NCBI GenBank assembly: GCA_015258715.1
Contig: JABZHR010000003.1
Location: 62,001 to 126,000, forward strand
Source: Atopobium sp.
GTDB taxonomy: Bacteria; Actinomycetota; Coriobacteriia; Coriobacteriales; Atopobiaceae
Direction: 5' to 3'
Length of the DNA: 64,000 nucleotides
The position numbers were made by a program, and so were the translations under genes. Under the pieces are notes generated by a model. That model had not been told where the DNA came from and made no database searches. It saw nothing but the letters and a program-made list of their open reading frames with translations. Below are positions 26,677 through 34,273 of this stretch, piece by piece. The stretch's first letter is position 1. Every line of letters starts with the position of its first letter.

Positions 26677-27183
26677 TTATGAGAAATCCTCAGGAGAGAC
26701 ATCCTCAATAAACTGACGGAATTCCTCAAGCTCTTGGGCCTGAACGTCCTTCTCGACATCAGTAAAGTCTGGAGCAGCAGCAATTTCTAGAACACTCTCG
26801 TCTGCAAAGATGGGAGCGTTTGTCCTTACTGCCAGCGCAATTGCGTCGGACGGACGAGCGTCCACGTAAATATGCTCTCCCTCTTTGGAGATGAGCTCAA
26901 TTTGCGAGAAGAACGTGGTGCCGCGGACGCCTACAATGCGCACGCTTTTAATATCTGCATCTAGAGAATCAAGAACGGAGCGGAGAAGGTCATGTGTCAG
27001 AGGTCTCTCGGTAGATTCTTGATCAATACCTAGGCTGATAGCAGATGCCTCAATGTTGCCAATTTTGATAGGAAGACTTAAAGAAGAGACGCCACGCGGG
27101 TCATGAAGACGCAGAACAATTACGGAAGAGATAGGTCCTCCTCCAACAACAACTGTCTGTATGTCCATACGCTTCAGCGACAC
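26677..27183 (-). CDS. Bifunctional nuclease (BFN/DUF151) family protein
   Basis: The conserved DUF151 core is visible: VVLRLHDPRG-like start, LSLPIKIGNIEASAISLGI, the segment RPLTHDLLRSVLDSL and the end DARPSDAIALAVRTNAPIF, which is diagnostic. I place the start at GTG 27183 because GGAG lies 5 nt upstream; ATG 27168 is the alternative. The open frame runs on to 27426 but that part is antisense to tRNA-Ile and is not coding. The product is 168 residues with an acidic C-terminus. Members have been reported as nucleases in plants and as hypothetical proteins in bacteria; its bacterial role is unclear. It faces gyrA convergently. Confidence 0.85.
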   Translation of the reverse strand: MSLKRMDIQTVVVGGGPISSVIVLRLHDPRGVSSLSLPIKIGNIEASAISLGIDQESTERPLTHDLLRSVLDSLDADIKSVRIVGVRGTTFFSQIELISKEGEHIYVDARPSDAIALAVRTNAPIFADESVLEIAAAPDFTDVEKDVQAQELEEFRQFIEDVSPEDFS

Positions 27184-27294
27184 AAATACTCCAAATAGCA
27201 CGTCTTTTATCAATCTTTGGGCAGATAGTCTACGACTCTCTGTTCTGCTTTCATACCCAGTTTCAAGAAACTTTAAAACAAAACAAAAAAAGTG

Positions 27295-27323
27295 TTGACC
27301 TATGAGAATTATGGAGGTATTAT
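27295..27323 (+). promoter_or_regulatory. Promoter of tRNA-Ile
   Basis: TTGACC (27295-27300) and TATTAT (27318-27323) with a 17-bp spacer, 13 nt before the tRNA 5' end. Confidence 0.75.
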
Positions 27324-27336
27324 TTTTCCCTGCGTT

Positions 27337-27413
27337 GGGCCTGTAGCTCAGTTGGTCAGAGCGTCCGGCTGATAACCGGGAGGTCACAAGTTCAAACCTT
27401 GTCAGGCCCACCA
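27337..27413 (+). tRNA. tRNA-Ile (GAU)
   Basis: A full cloverleaf: acceptor GGGCCTG pairs with CAGGCCC, D-arm AGCTCAGTTGGT, anticodon loop CTGATAA between TCCGG and CCGGG, T-loop TTCAAAC, and an encoded CCA. The 77 nt end at 27413. Confidence 0.96.
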
Positions 27414-27430
27414 CTTTATGTGACAATAGT

Positions 27431-27463
27431 CACCCCAACGTTAGCCGAGTCGCCGTTGGGGTG
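27431..27463. other. Hairpin between tRNA-Ile and tRNA-Ala
   Basis: Perfect 10-bp stem CACCCCAACG / CGTTGGGGTG with a 13-nt loop. No T run follows, so it may be a processing hairpin or weak terminator. A second stem CTTCTGG / CCAGAAG (27475-27494) follows. Confidence 0.5.
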
Positions 27464-27501
27464 ATTATTAAAACCTTCTGGGCCCAACCAGAAGCCAGTA
27501 C

Positions 27502-27577
27502 GGGGAATTAGCTCAGCTGGGAGAGCGCGGGCTTTGCAAGCCTGAGGTCAGGGGTTCGATCCCCCTATTCTCCACCA
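27502..27577 (+). tRNA. tRNA-Ala (UGC)
   Basis: Acceptor GGGGAAT pairs with ATTCTCC, D-arm AGCTCAGCTGGG, anticodon loop TTTGCAA between CGGGC and GCCTG, T-loop TTCGATC, and an encoded CCA. The Ile(GAU)-Ala(UGC) pair is usually found in rRNA spacers, but no rRNA is near here. Confidence 0.96.
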
Positions 27578-27584
27578 AATGTTC

Positions 27585-27614
27585 AAGGCCGGGGATTTTC
27601 TCCCTGGCCTTTTT
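27585..27614 (+). terminator. Terminator after tRNA-Ala
   Basis: AAGGCCGGGG and CCCTGGCCTT form a stem with one internal mismatch, followed by TTTTT. Confidence 0.8.
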
Positions 27615-27765
27615 GCTTAGACGTCAAAAACATACCGATAGCCGCCAATATCAGCCACTTATCGAATAGTTGAAATATTTTCGAAAAAATTTGAGTACGA
27701 TTTACACAGGAGTATGTTCTTTTCATTGGAGCTGTGGATAACCACAAGGAGAGAAAAGAGTTCTT

Positions 27766-28905
27766 ATGTCAAACCTTACTCGTCGCAACTTTTTTGGTGT
27801 CAGCGCAGTTGTAGCAGGTTTGGGTATCACAGCCTGCAAAAAGTCCGATTCTGATACTAGCGAGAAAAAAGAATCTGACACCAACTCTACCGATGCTGTT
27901 GGTGCACCAGAAGAGCTGGTAAAGGCAGCAAAAGAAGAAGGTAAGCTAATTGTTTATGGCTCTTGCGAGGAAGAGTACATAAACGCAGTTTGTGCAAACT
28001 TCAAGAGCCTGTACGGCATTGATGTTCAGGCACAGCGTCTCTCAACTGGAGAAGTTGCTGCAAAGATTGAGGAAGAGAACGGTCATCCATCAGCTGACGT
28101 CTGGTTTGGCGGAACAACCGATCCTTACAATGTCACCTCTTCAAAGGGCCTTCTTGAGCAGTATGAGCCAAAGAATGCATCACATCTTATTTCCGATAAG
28201 TTCAAGAGTACCAATAAAGACTGGTACGGAATTTATAAGGGTATTCTGGGCATTCTGTACGATAAGGATGAGCTTCAGCGCCTTAAGCTTGATGTTCCTC
28301 AGGATTACAAAGACCTTATCGATCCTAAGTATAAGGGCCTTATTTGGTCTTCTAACTACAACACCGCAGGTACTGCAAAGCTGATCATCAACACCGTTAT
28401 TCAGAAGTACGGTCATGACCAGGGCATTCAGTATCTTGTTGATCTTGATAAGAATATTGCTCAGTACACCAAGAGTGGTTCTGGTCCTTCTAAGGCTATC
28501 GGAACAGGCGAGTGCACCATCGGAATTGGTATGCTCCATGACGGCATTTATCAGATTGTTGACCAAGAGCATGAGAATGTTGGTCTTCAGATTCCAAGCT
28601 CTGGCGCATCATACGAGGTTGGCGCAACCGCAATCTTCAAGGGCGCTGCACATCCAAACGCAGCTAAGCTCTGGATTGAGTATGCACTCTCACCAGCATG
28701 CGTTGACCTTGCTCAGAAGAACGGCTCTTACCAGTTCCTGGTAATTGACAACGCAAAGCAGCCTGAGATTGCTACTGAGTACGGCCTTGATCCAAACAAC
28801 GTCATGGACTACAACTTCGAGGATGCCAAGAAGCACACCGAGCAGTATGTCAAGGACGTTATGGAAGCTCTTGGTGGCGGAGACAGTCGCTTCAAGACGG
28901 AGTAA
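27766..28905 (+). CDS. Ferric-iron-type ABC transporter, substrate-binding lipoprotein
   Basis: The 379-residue protein begins with a twin-arginine-like lipoprotein signal: TRRNFFG, a hydrophobic stretch and the lipobox ITAC (Cys24), followed by a Ser/Asp/Lys-rich linker. The mature part looks like a class of binding proteins for Fe(III) and related small ligands (AfuA/FbpA family): EEGKLIVYGSCEEEYINAV, SADVWFGGTTDPYN, GILYDKDELQ and ECTIGIGML. Fe(III), thiamine, phosphonate or sugar-phosphate are all possible within this family; the ligand residues do not decide. A good AAGGAG lies upstream. The permease and ATPase genes follow. Confidence 0.85.
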   Translation: MSNLTRRNFFGVSAVVAGLGITACKKSDSDTSEKKESDTNSTDAVGAPEELVKAAKEEGKLIVYGSCEEEYINAVCANFKSLYGIDVQAQRLSTGEVAAKIEEENGHPSADVWFGGTTDPYNVTSSKGLLEQYEPKNASHLISDKFKSTNKDWYGIYKGILGILYDKDELQRLKLDVPQDYKDLIDPKYKGLIWSSNYNTAGTAKLIINTVIQKYGHDQGIQYLVDLDKNIAQYTKSGSGPSKAIGTGECTIGIGMLHDGIYQIVDQEHENVGLQIPSSGASYEVGATAIFKGAAHPNAAKLWIEYALSPACVDLAQKNGSYQFLVIDNAKQPEIATEYGLDPNNVMDYNFEDAKKHTEQYVKDVMEALGGGDSRFKTE

Positions 28906-28964
28906 AACCAGCGCCGTCGAGCAAACAAACAATGTTGTTGCTCAAGCTTTGAGTGGCAGATTAT

Positions 28965-28994
28965 ACTGGGTAGGCAGAGATCTGCCTACCCAGT
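28965..28994 (+). promoter_or_regulatory. Perfect hairpin between binding-protein and permease genes
   Basis: ACTGGGTAGGCAGA and its exact complement form a 14-bp stem with a 2-nt spacer. No T run follows, so it is more likely a stabiliser or partial attenuator that lets the upstream binding protein exceed the permease. Confidence 0.65.
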
Positions 28995-29044
28995 TCCACA
29001 TAGAGCTTTGCGTATAGGTTTAGTGTTTCAGAGTTAGGACCAGC

Positions 29045-30754
29045 ATGGCAAAATCCCAGAGCGCTCGACTTGAGCGAAAAAAGCTCCTTGGCGATCCAAT
29101 TTTGATAACGACCATTGTCGTTCTTATCGCCTTCTTAACCCTATTTATTTTGTATCCACTTGCCATTCTTATGGTTGACTCTGTAGTCTCCGATAATGGG
29201 ATTAGCTTTGATGTATTTACGCGCATCTTGGCTTTGCCTTCGTTTGATCGCGCAATTACCAATACGCTCAGAGTTGGTTTTGCGGTAGGCATCTTATCAG
29301 CGCTTATTGGTCTTCTTTTTGCGTATGTTGAAGTGTACGTAAAGCTTCGCACAAAGTTTATGACAGGACTTTTCCGCGTGGTTTCCATGCTTCCTGTTGT
29401 TTCTCCGCCATTTGTTCTCTCGCTTTCTATGATTATGATGTTTGGCAAGAAAGGCCTGATTACTCGAGGTCTTTTGGGAATTTTTGACAACAACATCTAT
29501 GGTTTCTGGGGCATTTTTATTGTTCAGACCATGTCGTTCTTCCCTGTGTGCTACATGATGCTTAAGGGTCTGCTTAAAAACATTGACCCATCTCTAGAAG
29601 AAGCAGCCCGTGACATGGGAGCAAGCCGCTGGAAGGTATTTACTAGCGTCACGCTACCTCTTATTTTGCCTGGCTTGGGCAACGCTTTTCTCGTCTCATT
29701 TATTGAGTCAATCGCAGACTTTGCTAACCCAATGATTATTGGTGGTTCGTACGATACCCTAGCAACAACCATTTACCTGCAAATTACAGGCGCGTATGAC
29801 AAGCAGGGCGCAGCTGCTATGGCTGTTGTTCTTCTTTCCATCACGCTGCTTATGTTTGTTGTTCAGAAGTTTGTACTGGAAGCAAAGAGCACGTCCACGC
29901 TCTCAGGCAAAGCAACACGAGCTAGGATGCTCATTACAGACAACTCTGTTCGCATCCCGCTCACTATCCTTTGCGCGCTGGTAGCACTCTTTGTTATTGG
30001 CATGTACCTCTGCGTTCCTTATGGTTCGTTTGTCCGTTCCTGGGGTTCTAATTACGAACTAACTACCAAATGGTTTGAACAGGTATTTACCAAGTATCAC
30101 GGACTACAGGCATTTAGCGATTCGTTTACGCTCTCGCTTATTGCAGCACCAATTACCGCTCTGCTTTCGATGATTATTTCTTATCTGGTAGTAAAGCGCC
30201 GCTTCCGTGGCCGTGGTTTTATCGAGGCGGTTTCCATGCTTGCCATGGCAGTTCCTGGTACGGTTTTGGGCGTTGGTTACATTCGCGGTTTCTCAAGTGG
30301 TGTCATGCACACAGGATTTTTGCAAGGCCTGTATGGCACGGGACTTATCTTGATTATTGTCTTTGTCGTACGTTCGCTTCCTACAGGAACGCGCTCTGGT
30401 ATCTCGGCGCTTCGTCAGATTGATAAATCAATTGAAGAGTCCGCATATGACATGGGTGCCGACAGCTTTACGGTGTTTATGACCGTTACGCTACCGCTGA
30501 TTAAAGACTCGTTCTTGTCGGGCCTGGTAACGGCGTTTGTTCGTTCCATCACCGCAATTTCCGCAGTTATTCTCTTGGTCACACCAGAGTTCCTGCTCAT
30601 TACTGTTCAGATCAATGAGTTTGCGGGCAAGGGTTCATATGGTATGGCCTGCGCCTTTGCAACAATTCTGATTGTTATTACCTATGGCTCGGTATTGCTT
30701 ATGAATTGGGCCATCAAACACTTTGGCACCAGCCGAGCACTCAAGGAGGAGTAA
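29045..30754 (+). CDS. Ferric-iron-type ABC transporter, fused permease
   Basis: A 569-residue FbpB/AfuB-like permease in which two homologous membrane domains are fused. Each half has an EAA loop that contacts the ATPase: EEAARDMGASRWKVF in the first and EESAYDMGADSFTVF in the second. About twelve hydrophobic segments are visible. ATG 29045 has AGGAC before it. It lies between the lipoprotein and ATPase genes, 3 nt before the ATPase gene. Confidence 0.9.
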   Translation: MAKSQSARLERKKLLGDPILITTIVVLIAFLTLFILYPLAILMVDSVVSDNGISFDVFTRILALPSFDRAITNTLRVGFAVGILSALIGLLFAYVEVYVKLRTKFMTGLFRVVSMLPVVSPPFVLSLSMIMMFGKKGLITRGLLGIFDNNIYGFWGIFIVQTMSFFPVCYMMLKGLLKNIDPSLEEAARDMGASRWKVFTSVTLPLILPGLGNAFLVSFIESIADFANPMIIGGSYDTLATTIYLQITGAYDKQGAAAMAVVLLSITLLMFVVQKFVLEAKSTSTLSGKATRARMLITDNSVRIPLTILCALVALFVIGMYLCVPYGSFVRSWGSNYELTTKWFEQVFTKYHGLQAFSDSFTLSLIAAPITALLSMIISYLVVKRRFRGRGFIEAVSMLAMAVPGTVLGVGYIRGFSSGVMHTGFLQGLYGTGLILIIVFVVRSLPTGTRSGISALRQIDKSIEESAYDMGADSFTVFMTVTLPLIKDSFLSGLVTAFVRSITAISAVILLVTPEFLLITVQINEFAGKGSYGMACAFATILIVITYGSVLLMNWAIKHFGTSRALKEE

Positions 30755-30757
30755 CAC

Positions 30758-31837
30758 ATGGCTACAGAGAAAAAAGGCGTTCGCCTTGAGCACATTTCCA
30801 AGATTTATCAGGATCAGAAGACTGGCAAAGACTTCTACGCAGTTCAAGACGCTAACATCACTATTGCTCCTGGCGAGTTTGTAACACTGCTTGGCCCTTC
30901 TGGCTGCGGAAAGACCACTATCTTGCGCATGATTGCTGGTTTTGAAAGCCCTGATGAGGGAAAGATTTTCCTCGGCGACGAGCAGATTGATGAGCTCACT
31001 CCAAACAAGCGCGATACGGCAATGGTGTTCCAGAGCTATGCGCTGCTTCCTCACTACAACATCTTTGACAATGTTGCGTATGGCCTCAAGCTCCGCAAAA
31101 TGGATAAGGCAGTAATTCGCGAGAAGGTCCTTCATATCCTGGGTCTTGTTGGACTTGAGGGCATGGAAGAGCGTATGACCAACCAGCTTTCTGGCGGTCA
31201 GCAGCAGCGTGTTGCTTTGGCGCGTGCTCTGGTTATTGAGCCAAGCGTTCTTCTTTTTGACGAGCCTCTTTCAAACCTGGATGCAAAGCTCCGCGTTGAC
31301 ATGCGTAACGAGATTCGTCGCATTCAGCAGGAGGCTGGCATTACCGCCATCTACGTCACACATGACCAGTCAGAGGCAATGGCACTTTCAGACAACATCA
31401 TCATTATGAAAAAGGGTGTTGTGGATCAGGTTGGCGATCCTCAGACGGTTTACTATCACCCAGCAGATGAGTTTGTTGCAGACTTTATTGGTGAGTCAAA
31501 CTTCTTGCACGCAACCATTGCAGATAAGCTTGACTCTGAGACTGCACTTTGCCGCTTTGAAGGCCATGAGTTTGAGGCCAGTGGATGTTCTCACTTGGAC
31601 AAGGGTAAGGAATGCTGCATTGTTCTTCGCCCAGAGTCCGCACGCCTTGCTGATGAGGGAACGCTTGCCTGCGAGGTAGTGCTTTCTCGCTTCATGGGCC
31701 ACTATCAGAACTACCACGTTATGGTTGGAGATACGCTCATTAAGATTACGGACTTCAACCCTCGTACCCACAAGATTTACAACGTTGGCGACCACGCCTT
31801 TGTTGACTTTACCAAGGACGAGGTCCACGTTCTGTAA
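30758..31837 (+). CDS. Ferric-iron-type ABC transporter, ATPase
   Basis: A 359-residue importer ATPase of the FbpC/PotA group. Walker A is LGPSGCGKTTILRMI, the Q loop is MVFQSYALLPHYN, the signature is LSGGQQQRVALARAL, Walker B is LLFDEPLSNLDAKL and the switch His is in VTHDQSEAMAL. The C-terminal part after about residue 240 is a TOBE-like regulatory domain. The ribosome site AAGGAGGAG overlaps the permease stop. The operon ends in a strong terminator. Confidence 0.93.
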   Translation: MATEKKGVRLEHISKIYQDQKTGKDFYAVQDANITIAPGEFVTLLGPSGCGKTTILRMIAGFESPDEGKIFLGDEQIDELTPNKRDTAMVFQSYALLPHYNIFDNVAYGLKLRKMDKAVIREKVLHILGLVGLEGMEERMTNQLSGGQQQRVALARALVIEPSVLLFDEPLSNLDAKLRVDMRNEIRRIQQEAGITAIYVTHDQSEAMALSDNIIIMKKGVVDQVGDPQTVYYHPADEFVADFIGESNFLHATIADKLDSETALCRFEGHEFEASGCSHLDKGKECCIVLRPESARLADEGTLACEVVLSRFMGHYQNYHVMVGDTLIKITDFNPRTHKIYNVGDHAFVDFTKDEVHVL

Positions 31838-31861
31838 GTGTTTGAGTTAAAGCAGTAACGT

Positions 31862-31897
31862 ATGGCGAGAAGATCAGTTGGTCTTCTCGCCATTTTT
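31862..31897 (+). terminator. Terminator of the iron-type ABC operon, built from GGCGAGAA repeats
   Basis: A perfect 12-bp stem ATGGCGAGAAGA / TCTTCTCGCCAT with an 8-nt loop is followed by TTTTG. Both arms contain the octamer GGCGAGAA (31864-31871, and complement 31884-31891). Confidence 0.88.
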
Positions 31898-31946
31898 GTT
31901 TCGAGGCTTTAGCCTGTTGAGCGCGTGTAACGCGCGAAACACAAAA

Positions 31947-31965
31947 CCACCCGCTATGCGGGTGG
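31947..31965. repeat. Left-end hairpin of the IS200-like element
   Basis: CCACCCGC, loop TAT, GCGGGTGG; identical to the hairpin at 32633-32651. Confidence 0.8.
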
Positions 31966-31993
31966 AGAATACTTTTTGCTTTGCAAATTAAAA

Positions 31994-32047
31994 TCCTTCC
32001 TTCTAGCATAGCGATTGTTCAGGTCACTAATAGCCAAGAAGGAAGGA
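31994..32047 (+). promoter_or_regulatory. Predicted stem that hides the tnpA ribosome site
   Basis: TCCTTCCTTCT (31994-32004) is the exact complement of AGAAGGAAGGA (32037-32047), which covers most of the tnpA Shine-Dalgarno AAGGAG. IS200 is known to limit its own transposase this way; the same is inferred here. Confidence 0.65.
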
Positions 32048-32053
32048 GTAGCT

Positions 32054-32509
32054 ATGGCACATAAGGCCAATAGCCTTGCGCACACAAAATGGTTATGTAA
32101 ATACCACATTGTGTTTACACCAAAGTATAGAAGGAAAGTCATTTATAACAAATACAGAGAAGACCTTCGAGAAATACTCAAGATGCTTTGTGACTGGAAA
32201 GGGGTGGAAATTCTAGAAGGTCACCTCATGCCAGATCATATACACATGCTTGTGAGTATCCCACCTAAGATAAGCGTTTCAAGTTTTATGGGTTACTTAA
32301 AAGGTAAAAGCTCACTGCTCATGTTCGACAGACATGCAAACCTTAAATATAAGTATGGTAATAGAAAGTTTTGGGCTGAAGGCTACTATGTATCAACCGT
32401 AGGTCTTAATGAGGCGACAATAAGAAAATATATTCGCGAACAAGAAAACGCCGATATAGCTCAGGATAAATTAAGTTTGAAGGAATATGAAAATCCCTTC
32501 GATAAATAA
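32054..32509 (+). CDS. tnpA: IS200/IS605-family Y1 transposase
   Basis: Single-strand transposase of the HUH class. I start at ATG 32054 (MAHKANSLAHTKWLCKYH), preceded by AAGGAG 5 nt upstream; the frame start at 32015 has no site. The 151-residue protein has the HUH motif in PDHIHMLVSIPP and the catalytic Tyr in ATIRKYIREQ; GYLKGKSSLLMF and KFWAEGYYVSTVG are typical. All catalytic residues seem intact, so it may be active. Confidence 0.93.
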   Translation: MAHKANSLAHTKWLCKYHIVFTPKYRRKVIYNKYREDLREILKMLCDWKGVEILEGHLMPDHIHMLVSIPPKISVSSFMGYLKGKSSLLMFDRHANLKYKYGNRKFWAEGYYVSTVGLNEATIRKYIREQENADIAQDKLSLKEYENPFDK

Positions 32510-32632
32510 TCTAGCTAGACAGCCAGTTTAACTGGCTGCCGGTGTTACATTGCTATTGTGACCTGAACGAAGTGAAGGGCAAAGGACTTGAGTCCTGGGC
32601 AAGTATAATTAGGGTTATACCCTAAGAGCAAA

Positions 32633-32651
32633 CCACCCGCTATGCGGGTGG
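32633..32651. repeat. Right-end hairpin of the IS200-like element
   Basis: CCACCCGC, loop TAT, GCGGGTGG. It ends 6 nt before the stop codon of the LacI-type gene and may serve as that gene's terminator. Between tnpA and it lie further small palindromes (CAGCCAGTT/AACTGGCTG at 32520; AGGGT/ACCCT at 32611). Confidence 0.75.
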
Positions 32652-32657
32652 TTATGA

Positions 32658-33656
32658 TTAGATGGTTGATTTGAGCCAATTAAGCTTGCACGTGAGCAGT
32701 TTGTGGTCGGGCTCAAGCGAGGGGTCTTTGATTCTTTTAAGGAGCATTTTGCAAGCGGCATAACCCTCTTCATAGACGGGTTCAACAATAGTTGAGATGC
32801 TTTTAGCAGGTAAATCGGTCCAATCAGTGTTATTGAATCCCAACAGACCAACTTGCTCTGGAATTACCTTTTCATAGGCATGCAGCGCGCTATAGACACT
32901 CTTGAGCGCCCACTGATTTGGCACAAACACCAGCGTTTTCTTTGATGGAAGAATGTGGTTGTTAAGCCATTGCGTGATTTCAGGGATAGATAACGTGCTT
33001 TGCTCTATAGTGAGACGCTCATAAGGTTTACTTGAGGCCTCTAAAGCATCGGTGAAGCCAGATTCTCGTTCAATCCTGGTGCGACCTTTTGGCTCTCCAC
33101 CAATGATTAAAAAGTTTTCGTACCCACGCTCGACGCAGTGTGTTGCGGCTGAATAAACTCCGTCGTAGAGGTTACTTTTTATCCAGGAAGTATTAAGGGT
33201 GATTAGGTCGCAGTCAAAATAGACAACCGGTTTTCCAACTTTAGCAATGCGCCTGTCTACCGCTCTGAACTGATTGGTGGGCTGAATGAGCATACCATCT
33301 GCTCCAATTGAGAGCATTTTCTCAACCCAGTCGGCTTCAAGCGTGGGGTCAAAGCGAGAATTACAAATAATTGTCTGATATCCGGCCTCAAGAGCAGCGT
33401 CTTCAATACCGTTGGTCATTTGGGCAGCCCAGGCATTAGTGTTGTCCAATATGAGAACAGCAATAATTCCAGAGCTCTTTTTAACCATTGCTTGAGCCTG
33501 GGCACTTGGGATATATCCCGTATTTTCAATTGCTTTTTTGATACGTTGCTTAGTTGCTTCGGACATCTTCTCAAAGTGTCCATTAAGGTAATTTGAGACG
33601 GTGGCAATGGAAACATTTGCTAATTTTGCAAGGTCAATGATAGTGGTCTTAGACAT
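32658..33656 (-). CDS. LacI-family transcriptional regulator
   Basis: A 332-residue repressor with the N-terminal helix-turn-helix DLAKLANVSIATVSNYLNG and hinge, followed by a periplasmic-binding-type sensor domain (GIIAVLILDNTNAWAAQMTNG, then FLIIGGEPKGRTRIERESGF, then LLGFNNTDWTDLPAKSISTI). It is divergent from the PTS operon, and the 252-bp gap between them has two LacI-type operators, so it probably represses PTS and aldolase genes. The inducer is inferred to be a sugar or sugar phosphate; which one is not known. Its 3' end is almost touched by the IS200-like element. Confidence 0.9.
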   Translation of the reverse strand: MSKTTIIDLAKLANVSIATVSNYLNGHFEKMSEATKQRIKKAIENTGYIPSAQAQAMVKKSSGIIAVLILDNTNAWAAQMTNGIEDAALEAGYQTIICNSRFDPTLEADWVEKMLSIGADGMLIQPTNQFRAVDRRIAKVGKPVVYFDCDLITLNTSWIKSNLYDGVYSAATHCVERGYENFLIIGGEPKGRTRIERESGFTDALEASSKPYERLTIEQSTLSIPEITQWLNNHILPSKKTLVFVPNQWALKSVYSALHAYEKVIPEQVGLLGFNNTDWTDLPAKSISTIVEPVYEEGYAACKMLLKRIKDPSLEPDHKLLTCKLNWLKSTI

Positions 33657-33733
33657 TGGCGCTCATTTCACCGAAATTTTTACAATGTACTTGCAAAATA
33701 CCAACGTTAGTGAGTGTGCTGGATTCTACGTTG

Positions 33734-33747
33734 GTTAAACGTTTAAC
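33734..33747. promoter_or_regulatory. LacI-type operator 1
   Basis: GTTAAACGTTTAAC is a perfect 14-bp palindrome with the AACGTT centre typical of LacI-family operators. It lies in the gap between the regulator and the PTS genes. Confidence 0.75.
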
Positions 33748-33772
33748 AAAATTCATCATAACACAAGGTAGA

Positions 33773-33785
33773 TTAGACGTTTACC
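33773..33785. promoter_or_regulatory. LacI-type operator 2 (imperfect)
   Basis: TTAGACGTTTACC keeps the ACGT centre of operator 1 and most of both arms; the centres are 38 bp apart, about 3.6 helical turns. Confidence 0.5.
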
Positions 33786-33908
33786 GAAATCTTCTTTCAA
33801 AAAAGATTGAAACAATGCAAAGTATGAGTTGGAAACGTACGTCGTCAAAAGACGTGCTCGTGCGCCCCGCTTAGGGGCTCACAACTTACTTTGCGAGAGG
33901 ACATAACC

Positions 33909-34229
33909 ATGAACGTCGTTGCTGTATGCGCTTGCACGGTTGGAATTGCTCACACCTGGATGGCAAAAGAGGCTATCGAGAAAGAATGTGAGCGTCGCGG
34001 CTATGAATTCAAGGTAGAGGCTCAGGGTGGTTACGGTATTGAGAACGAGCTTGAGCAGGACGAAGTTGACGCTGCCGACGTTGTTCTTCTCGCCATTGCA
34101 ATTGGCATCGAAGGCGACGAGCGTTTTGACGAGAAACGCGACGAGGGTCGCGTTCTAACGTTGGATCCTTCGCTTGCTATTGCGAATCCAGCAAAGGTTA
34201 TTGATCAGGTAGTTGCGCTGGCTGAGTAG
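33909..34229 (+). CDS. PTS fructose-type enzyme IIB
   Basis: Carries the phosphate from IIA to the sugar during uptake. I start at ATG 33909 (MNVVAVCACTVG), with GAGAGGA 7 nt upstream. The 106-residue domain has the phospho-Cys motif in CACTVGIAHTWMAKEAIE and the fold pattern of the fructose/mannitol IIB family. It is the first gene of an operon with the IIC gene and lies directly after the LacI operators. No IIA gene is nearby, so a separate IIA must serve it. Confidence 0.88.
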   Translation: MNVVAVCACTVGIAHTWMAKEAIEKECERRGYEFKVEAQGGYGIENELEQDEVDAADVVLLAIAIGIEGDERFDEKRDEGRVLTLDPSLAIANPAKVIDQVVALAE

Positions 34230-34273
34230 CAAGCGCGTAAGTGATAACGCAAGGAAGAAGAGAGGAGAAACCC

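Larger units (their letters stand above)
31941..32655 (+). mobile_element. IS200-like element (IS200/IS605 family), tnpA only
   Basis: A Y1 transposase gene lies between two identical hairpins (CCACCCGC-TAT-GCGGGTGG), as expected for the left and right ends of IS200/IS605 elements, which have no terminal inverted repeats of the classic sort. No tnpB is present. Exact cleavage sites cannot be set from the sequence, so the limits are approximate. It sits between the ABC operon terminator and the 3' end of the LacI-type gene. Confidence 0.8.

Noticed and set aside
27184..27426. N-terminal extension of the bifunctional-nuclease-family gene
   Set aside because: The extension is the translated antisense of tRNA-Ile and its promoter, a well-known artefact; the conserved domain begins after the GTG at 27183.
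27733..27741. A perfect E. coli-type DnaA box TGTGGATAA upstream of the ABC lipoprotein gene
   Set aside because: A single copy; one such 9-mer is expected about every 130 kb per strand by chance, and this DnaA may not read it.
32510..32660. An omega-RNA or tnpB remnant after tnpA
   Set aside because: No tnpB frame is present and the downstream palindromes are short; the element is of the tnpA-only IS200 type.
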